From contig JALLLS010000012.1 of assembly GCA_025094145.1 (NCBI GenBank), forward strand, positions 62,001-126,000: a stretch of 64,000 bases of DNA, written 5' to 3'. The DNA is from Spinellus fusiger (Eukaryota; Mucoromycota; Mucoromycetes; Mucorales; Phycomycetaceae). Under the pieces are notes generated by a model that was given only the letters and a program-made list of their open reading frames with translations, was not told the origin of the DNA and searched no databases. The translations under genes and the position numbers were made by a program. Of this stretch, positions 57,191-64,000 are shown piece after piece. Position 1 is the first letter of the stretch; every line of letters begins with the position of its first letter.

Positions 57191-57421
57191 GGTTGTTCGC
57201 GGTGTTAAGAGGTGGAGTTGGGAAATCATCTCACGGATATCTCCATACTGCAAGCAAGCTGCATTCAACAAGAATAGCCAGTAAAAGCACTGAGGGAAGA
57301 GAAAGAGGGAAGAATAGAAGGAAGGCGTGCTCTTAGCCAAGGTGAGTGTATGAAAAGAAGACCCCTGTTTAGTCTTTTGTAGGTAAAAGAACCACCTCAC
57401 CTTGTCCATTAATCTATTCAC
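57167..57421 (-). CDS. Short membrane-protein-like ORF, uncertain
   Basis: An 84-codon frame starting MNRLMDKVRWFFY. It has a GTGAGG donor after MNRLMDK and an AG acceptor near 57337, which would give a protein of about 60 aa with one hydrophobic segment (SLFLFPQCFYWLFLLNAACL) and a polar tail (QYGDIREMISQLHLLTP). It looks like a small single-pass membrane protein, but no family is recognised. Confidence 0.35.
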   Translation of the reverse strand: MNRLMDKVRWFFYLQKTKQGSSFHTLTLAKSTPSFYSSLFLFPQCFYWLFLLNAACLQYGDIREMISQLHLLTPRTTSLGSIAG

Positions 57422-58067
57422 ATGAAATAGAGACCGATATATTACTGTGAGTGTTGCCTACAAGGCAGATGTCCGGTTACTTTTTGCATTTACATAACAC
57501 TTCTCTTGCATTAAGTTTTACATTTACATTTGCCTTTTTTTTTCTTTTTCTTTTTCTTTCTTGTAGACAGAGTTCATAAAAGAATAACCATTTTGAATCT
57601 AAACAATGACTCACTGTCAAAGAGTTGATGATCTCTTAATGTAGTCCCTTGATGTCTTCTCCTGTCACTAGCTTACTGATCTTAGCCTTGGGTCCAAAGA
57701 ACAGAACTTGGGACTTTAAATGGAGATTTCATTCATCTGAAAAGTAGAATAAACTGCCAATGATATTACCATGAAGACATATTTAATTTGTAACACCTTT
57801 AAAACCCAACTACATAAATAGTGGAGTAGATGCCATAAATAGACAGATAGAATATACTAACAGATAGGACATACATACATACAAAAATACATAAATGAGA
57901 AAATAGAACTAAAGAAAAAGTAAAAGTAAAAGAATAGAAATAAAAATATAGAAATAAAACATGTCAGTTGAGAAGGAAAAAGAAAGAAGAATGGCCCTAG
58001 TGCAGTCTAGAATGGCAAACCATGAAATGATAAAGATAGAAAAAAAAAAAGATTAAAAAACAGGCCT

Positions 58068-59390
58068 CTACTTTTTCTTCCCAAAAAAGTCAAACACATC
58101 TTTGCTCTTTGCGGGTGCTGTCGTGCGTTTGTTGTTGACATGTCCGTTGTTGATCATAGAATTAGGTTCAGCAAGAAGAGCAGAGGGTTCTGGACGGTAG
58201 TAGCTAAATTCAATGCCCACCAAGATACGACAAAATTCATGAATCATCGATTTAATCAGTTCATGACGGCGTCTTGAAATCTGCCATAAATTCATAGGCA
58301 TTTGAGCATCGGACTGTAATCCCTTGTAGAGTCCAGTGTATTGCTGTTCGATAAAGGCGATGAGCTTATTGACAGCAACAGCACGGGTCTCGTTGTTGTA
58401 GTGAGTCGTTAATTCACCTGAGGAAGTAGAGTAACATGGGCATTGTTATTATTGTTGCTGTTATTCATCTTCTTCAGGGCGACTTACCACACACAGACAC
58501 CATTTCTTCAAAGGTTGGACTGTTGAGATATCTCGAGAAACTAGACTCTAGCATAGAATACACTGCTTGTTTGGCTACTTCAAAGCAGTTTTTGTATTCC
58601 TTCTTTTCAAGTGCTTCCACCACAAGACGACGGACCTTTTCATCCAAGTTCACTTCAAAGTGACTGTTCTGAGTGAGATAGATGTTGCAGATATGATGTG
58701 CTGTATTGAATTGTTGTGTTGGTGAAGAATAGGTAAAGGATTCGTATTGTTCTAATTCAATAAAGAAGAACTGCGCTTATAAGCCCATGAAAACAGTGTC
58801 CCAAGCCCACTTACTAGATTCTCACTGCTGTATTCCTCTAGTAGGTGGAATAGAAAGTAGCACATGGGCACCTTGGAAGCCAGCATGGCCTTAAGCCCCT
58901 CCTTGCGTATTTCCTTGATACAGATATCATGAGGAGCAAGTTCGCCAAAGAAAGAGTCGAGTTTCCTTGATGTTTTGTTATTTCTTATTTTGTAGAGAGC
59001 ATGGACATCGACACTAGGCAGTGGGTTGGCCAATGCAGCGGAGGTAAGGATGCTGGTGACAGAAGAAGAACGATGACGACCCTTGTTTTCTTTCTTTATT
59101 GTGTTTTCATGGATCTCTATCTCTTGAATGTAGGCATTTGTGCTATTAGAAAGCAGGGACGGCGCCAGTAATATTTGACTGGAGGCTATGCTTGATCTTC
59201 GGGAAGGAGAGCGTGGTGGGTCATGGAGTTCAGCAACAATAGACGATCTGCGTGATTTTGAGATGGATTTGGGTGTGCGGGTGATAAGAAGATCGTCGTT
59301 GGGAGTGATCGAAACGGTGCTGATATAGGAAGGACGTCTTTTTGCTAGGGTGGAGGTAGAGGAGCAGGTGTTGGAGCGGTCTCTAGGCAT
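58068..59390 (-). CDS. RGS-domain protein
   Basis: Three exons (59390-58815, 58770-58488, 58417-58068), 402 aa, in frame. RGS domains speed GTP hydrolysis by G-protein alpha subunits and so end heterotrimeric G-protein signals. Residues 1-130 are a Ser/Arg-rich, probably phosphorylated tail (SISKSRRSSIVAEL, SPSRRSSIASSQ). The RGS helices follow from about residue 140: ALYKIRNNKTSRKLDSFFGE, then MCYFLFHLLEEYSSENLFFFIELEQYESF (the helix pair with the conserved E-N-L/F-x-E), NTAHHICNIYLTQNSHFEVNL and YSMLESSFSRYLNSPTFEEM. The last ~115 residues are helical and basic. The start MPRDRS is preferred over in-frame upstream codons, which give only a hydrophobic Phe/Leu/Ser run from a CT-rich 5' UTR. 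The Galpha partner is unknown. Confidence 0.82.
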
Positions 59391-60740
<1,350 letters not shown>

Positions 60741-61123
60741 GGTGTTGGTGAACCTTCACAGGAAAAGACAAGCCACCTAAAGAATGACAAGAGTGTGACG
60801 TGTGAATTAGACTTCAAAAGTGCTATCTTCTTTCTTGTGGCTGATCGGGGGTTGAATACGAGTCAACAGACAGCTATATGTCAATAGATGGAAATATTAT
60901 ACCTTAAAAGGAGTCCATTGTGTCTCCGATCTCCCAAAGACCGCCACGAGACATCCAATAAATACAGGGCAGCTGCTTTGCCATTCTTTATTTATTTCTC
61001 TACTCTTTCTTTTTCCCTTTTTTATTATTTTTATTATTTTTATTATTAAAAAAAAGAAAAAGAAAAGGTTCTCATGAGTTGTTTGTAGATTCACCTCTCC
61101 TTCTTTATTCTTTGTTTACTTAT
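60741..61123. promoter_or_regulatory. Divergent promoter region (TMEM70-like / DUF202)
   Basis: 383 bp between the minus-strand TMEM70-like start and the plus-strand DUF202 start. It contains AT-rich poly-A/T sequence at 60985-61065 (TTATTATTTTTATT, AAAAAAAAGAAAAAG). No further motif is recognised. Confidence 0.45.
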
Positions 61124-61636
61124 ATGACATCACTGCCAGCCAATGCCTATAGAGTGTGTGATGGCTCAGAGTGTATCTCAATCTATAAAGTGCTGGATCC
61201 TTGCATTCATGTCTCTATTGACGGACCTGATCCAAGAGATCATTTTGCCAACGAGCGCAATCTGTTGACATGGCTACGTACAGGCATGAGCATGGGGTTG
61301 CTGGGTAAATATCAGCTCAGCCGACAGTGGACTCACGCATTAGGCTTTATTACATTCTACGATGGCTCTTCTCAACTGCCTTACAGACGCTACCTACAAC
61401 AGACGCCCGCTTCTTTAAAGAGCTCTCTGTGGCTTAATAGTCTGACCTATCTCTTCTTAGGGTTGGGTCTTGCCAGTATTGGCATTGCCACTGGCAATTA
61501 CTTTTATAACCAACGCCGTCTTTTGCTGCGTAGATTGGATGTAGGCCGCTGTCGGGCTGAATACGGTCTTGTAGGACTCATGACTGTGTTTTCATCTGGC
61601 ATTATGGTTGCTATTCTCATTGAACAGGCTAGATAA
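61124..61636 (+). CDS. DUF202-domain membrane protein
   Basis: Single exon, 170 aa, starting MTSLPANAYRVCDG at the first ATG of the frame. DUF202 is a small three-TM domain also found at the C-terminus of the yeast VTC polyphosphate polymerase subunits; stand-alone members are of unknown function. The diagnostic motif DPRDHFANERNLLTWLRTGM (the [DN]E[RN]..[ML]AW.RT-type signature) is intact at about residues 45-64, followed by three hydrophobic stretches: GMSMGLLG, LTYLFLGLGLASIGIATG and YGLVGLMTVFSSGIMVAILI. Loops are basic (NQRRLLLRRLDVGRCR), which places them on the cytosolic side. A role at vacuole or plasma membrane is likely but unproven. It is convergent with the TTC9-like gene; stop codons are 43 bp apart. 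Confidence 0.85.
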   Translation: MTSLPANAYRVCDGSECISIYKVLDPCIHVSIDGPDPRDHFANERNLLTWLRTGMSMGLLGKYQLSRQWTHALGFITFYDGSSQLPYRRYLQQTPASLKSSLWLNSLTYLFLGLGLASIGIATGNYFYNQRRLLLRRLDVGRCRAEYGLVGLMTVFSSGIMVAILIEQAR

Positions 61637-61679
61637 TATATTTTATTCTATCACGTATATTACATTGAGCCGAGGGGAT

Positions 61680-62419
61680 CTAGTGTATGATTTTACGGAC
61701 CATGTCCCGGTACAAAGTGTCTTTGGTTTTGTCGTGTTTTTCCTTCAACTTGTCCAAAAGAGCCATTTCATGCTTCACAAGAGGATCTATTGAAAAGCAT
61801 AGAAAGAAAGAAAGGACACGCTTGATAAGGCTTGTTTCTGTGATGCTTGTTTCATTTGTGTAGTGTATACCATTGGGGTTTTTATCAGCGGCATCTCTCA
61901 GGTAAAAATAGGCTTTCTCAGGTATACCTGCACGGATATAGGCCTGTCCTAATCTAAACAGACTTTTGGCATTGCCTCCATCCAACTCCAAGGCCTAGAG
62001 AAAAGCGAAAAATATAGTGAAAAATATAAAGTGAAAAATAAAGGGAGAGTGAGGACACTTTCTTTTTGGAGTGTCTTGCCTTTGTAGAGTACTGAATGAC
62101 ACGCTCCCACTTATTCTGCTTGGAATACACAGCTACACGGGCATAAATACACACCTTGATATGGGTGCACTTAACTCGACATATTGTTATAAATCTTCAC
62201 AAGCTGTTCTTCATAGGCTGGCTTGAACTCATCCTGCTCCTTGACACCACCCACTGTTTTCAGGTGGAGAATAGCAAAATAGTAACTCTTCAAGGCTGCT
62301 CTTATAAGTATGTTCTGTCTTATCCCATGTCTACCTTGTGTGTATTCTTCTGCCTTGAAAAAGTCATTTCCTTCCATCCGATAGCCAACACCCTTGGCAA
62401 AGGTCTCTTTAGATGACAT
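61680..62419 (-). CDS. TTC9-like TPR protein
   Basis: Five exons (62419-62335, 62298-62176, 62132-62080, 61994-61871, 61786-61680), 163 aa, all in frame. Tetratricopeptide repeats are helical pairs for protein binding (Hsp90, immunophilin-type TPR proteins). Three TPR-like units are visible: FAKGVGYRMEGNDFFKAEEY..ALKSYYFAIL, IYNNMSTVYSKQNKWERVIQYSTKALEL and AKSLFRLGQAYIRAGIPEKAYFYLRDA. A charged helical tail follows (MALLDKLKEKHDKTKDTL). The arrangement matches TTC9-family proteins in size (about 160-220 aa). The intron after exon 3 uses a GC donor (AAG|GCAAGA) with a regular AG acceptor; reading through it would instead hit a stop. Two other introns are very short (36 and 43 nt). The binding partner is unknown. 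Confidence 0.82.
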
Positions 62420-63020
62420 GACTGCAGAAGAGAATGAGTGAATGACGTCAATAGAAAGGGACCCAACAAAAGAACAAGTCGCTGCTGTTGTTTATTTATT
62501 TATTAAGAAAGAAAAGAAAAGAAAAACAACAACAACCAGTGGATAGGTGGAATGTAGAAAAAAGACGCCTGACAGAACGCCTCTCTTGTCTCTCTCCTTT
62601 GATAAAAAGTGCGCATGGTTCAATAGACAGTCCCACCTCCTCCACACTTTCACTGTCTGTTTTTAAACTCAACTCAACTATAGATTTAAAAAAAGAAAAA
62701 AAAGAAAAAAAAAGAAAGAAGAGAAAGAAAAGAAAAGACAGTCCCTTCTCTCCCCCTCTGCACAGAAGGACGAGTCACTGTAAAATGCACAAGAGAAGAG
62801 ACAAGAGAAAATACAGGGAAAAATAAGAGACCTTGGATGGGTGAGTCAGGTGCTCTCGGGGTACCAAAATAGTGAACAAAAGAGGGAGAGAGAGGGGGGG
62901 AGTTCATGCCATAAAGTCATCGACGTCATCCTGCTTACGTTAGAGGCATGACAGCGACGCGTCCTTTCCCTTTGTTTTTATACCAAGTCAGGTCTCTTTT
63001 ATTTCCTCCTTCACTTGACT
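62420..63020. promoter_or_regulatory. Divergent promoter region (TTC9-like / RPT3)
   Basis: 601 bp between the two start codons. It contains purine-rich AAAGAAAAAA tracts at 62500-62535 and 62690-62745. A short inverted pair (GTCATCGACGTCATCC near 62918) and TACGTTA/ACGCG motifs near 62940-62955 could be regulatory but are unproven. Confidence 0.4.
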
Positions 63021-64000
63021 ATGGAAGAGATTGGTATTGCCGTCAGACAAGAAGTAAGCAGTGGCAGGAGGAACACTAGCTAATTCATCACCAGAACAAG
63101 GAGAATCCCACTGTAGTTGCTCAGACCAACCTACTGGAAGAACTGTCAGAAGATGACCTTTATGTTAAATTAAAGAAATTACAGAGAAACCTAGAATTCC
63201 TTGAACTGCAAGAAGAATATATTAAAGATGAACAAAAGAACCTGAAGCGAGAGCTGATACGGTCTCAGGAAGAAGTCAAGCGTATCAAATCAGTGCCTCT
63301 TGTCATTGGACAGTTCTTGGAGCCTCTCGATCAGCACACAGGCATTGTGGGGTCTACCACTGGCTCCAACTATGTAGTGCGTATTCTCAGTACAATAGAC
63401 CGGGAGCTTCTTAAGCCCAGTGCATCAGTAGCCCTTCATCGCCACTCCAATGCCCTTGTGGACGTATTGCCCCCAGAAGCAGACAGCAGCATCACCATGT
63501 TGGGTTCAGATGAAAGACCTGATGTGTCTTACCAGGATGTGGGTGGTCTGGACATCCAGAAGCAGGAGATTAGAGAAGCAGTTGAATTACCACTGACACA
63601 CTTTGACCTTTACCGTCAAATTGGTATTGATCCTCCTCGGGGTGTTCTTCTCTATGGCCCTCCAGGTACAGGCAAAACGATGCTTGTAAAGGCAGTAGCC
63701 CACCACTCCTCCGCTGGGTTTATTCGTGTGGTGGGATCAGAGTTTGTTCAAAAGTATCTGGGTGAGGGCCCACGCATGGTGAGAGATGTGTTCCGACTGG
63801 CAAGAGAGAACTCGCCCTGTATCATCTTCATCGATGAAATTGATGCCATTGCCACCAAGAGATTCGATGCACAGACAGGTGCTGATAGAGAAGTACAGCG
63901 TATTCTTCTTGAGCTGCTGAATCAAATGGATGGCTTTGATCAGACCTCTAATGTCAAGGTAAGGTGCTGCTGCTGCTCGAGAAAACGCTCACCCAGGCTA
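63021..64000 (+). CDS. RPT3: 26S proteasome regulatory subunit 6B (AAA ATPase RPT3/PSMC4), 5' part
   Basis: Exons 63021-63053 and 63095-63958, then an intron beginning GTAAGG that runs off the window; 299 codons are present out of a usual ~390-420. RPT3 is one of six AAA ATPases of the proteasome base that unfold and translocate substrates. Seen: the N-terminal coiled coil ([20 protein letters not shown]), the OB region ([20 protein letters not shown]), the AAA core with Walker A GPPGTGKT (residues ~199-206), Walker B IIFIDEID (~254-261), the pore loop region [16 protein letters not shown], and the sensor region [14 protein letters not shown]. The [12 protein letters not shown] and [20 protein letters not shown] blocks identify it as the RPT3 paralogue rather than RPT1, 2, 4, 5 or 6. 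The truncation is by the window edge only. Confidence 0.95.

Larger units (their letters stand above)
54559..58067. other. Long spacer, mostly non-coding
   Basis: 55515-55640 is a (TTATTATTCCTG)n minisatellite. 55840-55905 is an (AAAAAAAG)n tract. 57017-57190 and 57421-57167 hold two short overlapping antiparallel ORFs, listed separately. The remainder is AT-rich with no coding signal. Confidence 0.55.

Noticed and set aside
62488..62907. Lys-rich plus and Phe/Ser-rich minus frames in the RPT3 upstream region
   Set aside because: Arise from AAAGAAAAAA purine tracts; no conserved feature.

Overview
The window looks like nuclear DNA of an early-diverging filamentous fungus, most likely Mucoromycota (Mucorales-like). 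The evidence is AT-rich spacers, many short introns (about 36-195 nt, usually GT..AG with CTAAC-like branch sites), standard fungal housekeeping proteins (COQ10, MED31, beta-tubulin, PEX12, xylulokinase, Rpt3), and a scatter of Tc1/mariner copies. The lineage is an inference from protein character; no rRNA gene is present to confirm it. Exon models were spliced by hand; those for which every exon joins in frame are marked as such.

Layout. 0.6-13.7 kb is a gene-dense block: COQ10 (-) and an alpha-arrestin (+) diverging from a 124-bp spacer, a small Rcf/HIG-like membrane protein (+), an endonuclease/exonuclease/phosphatase-fold protein (+), MED31 (+), xylulokinase (-) and beta-tubulin (-). 13.7-22.5 kb is a gene-poor AT-rich repeat island with transposase relics and several dispersed repeat families. 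22.6-29.5 kb is gene-dense again: a universal stress protein (+), a coiled-coil protein (-), a tubulin-tyrosine-ligase family protein (+) and PEX12 (-). 29.5-45.9 kb is a second, larger repeat island. It holds a degenerate-looking multi-exon gene with a PD-(D/E)XK-like motif, a 254-bp inverted-repeat hairpin, a Tc1/mariner element with both TIRs and TA target duplication, another transposase disabled by one stop codon, and one low-complexity Trp-motif protein. 45.9-47.1 kb is a SWIRM-domain gene; 48.5-49.6 kb a LINE-type reverse transcriptase relic. 49.8-54.6 kb carries 3-hydroxyisobutyryl-CoA hydrolase, a four-finger C2H2 protein and a small coiled-coil protein. 54.6-58.0 kb is mostly non-coding, and 58.0-64.0 kb carries an RGS-domain protein, a TMEM70-like protein, a DUF202 membrane protein, a TTC9-like TPR protein and the 5' part of proteasome ATPase RPT3.

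The genes do not form an operon or a recognisable biosynthetic cluster. There is a mild mitochondrial/peroxisomal theme (COQ10, Rcf-like, HIBCH, TMEM70-like, PEX12) but no evidence of co-regulation beyond shared bidirectional spacers. The most interesting points are a beta-tubulin that carries Tyr167 and Ala198 (both known benzimidazole-resistance states in other fungi), the Trp-motif protein sitting among hairpin and transposon sequence, and the PD-(D/E)XK-like gene with a second relic of what may be the same family at 18.6-19.1 kb.
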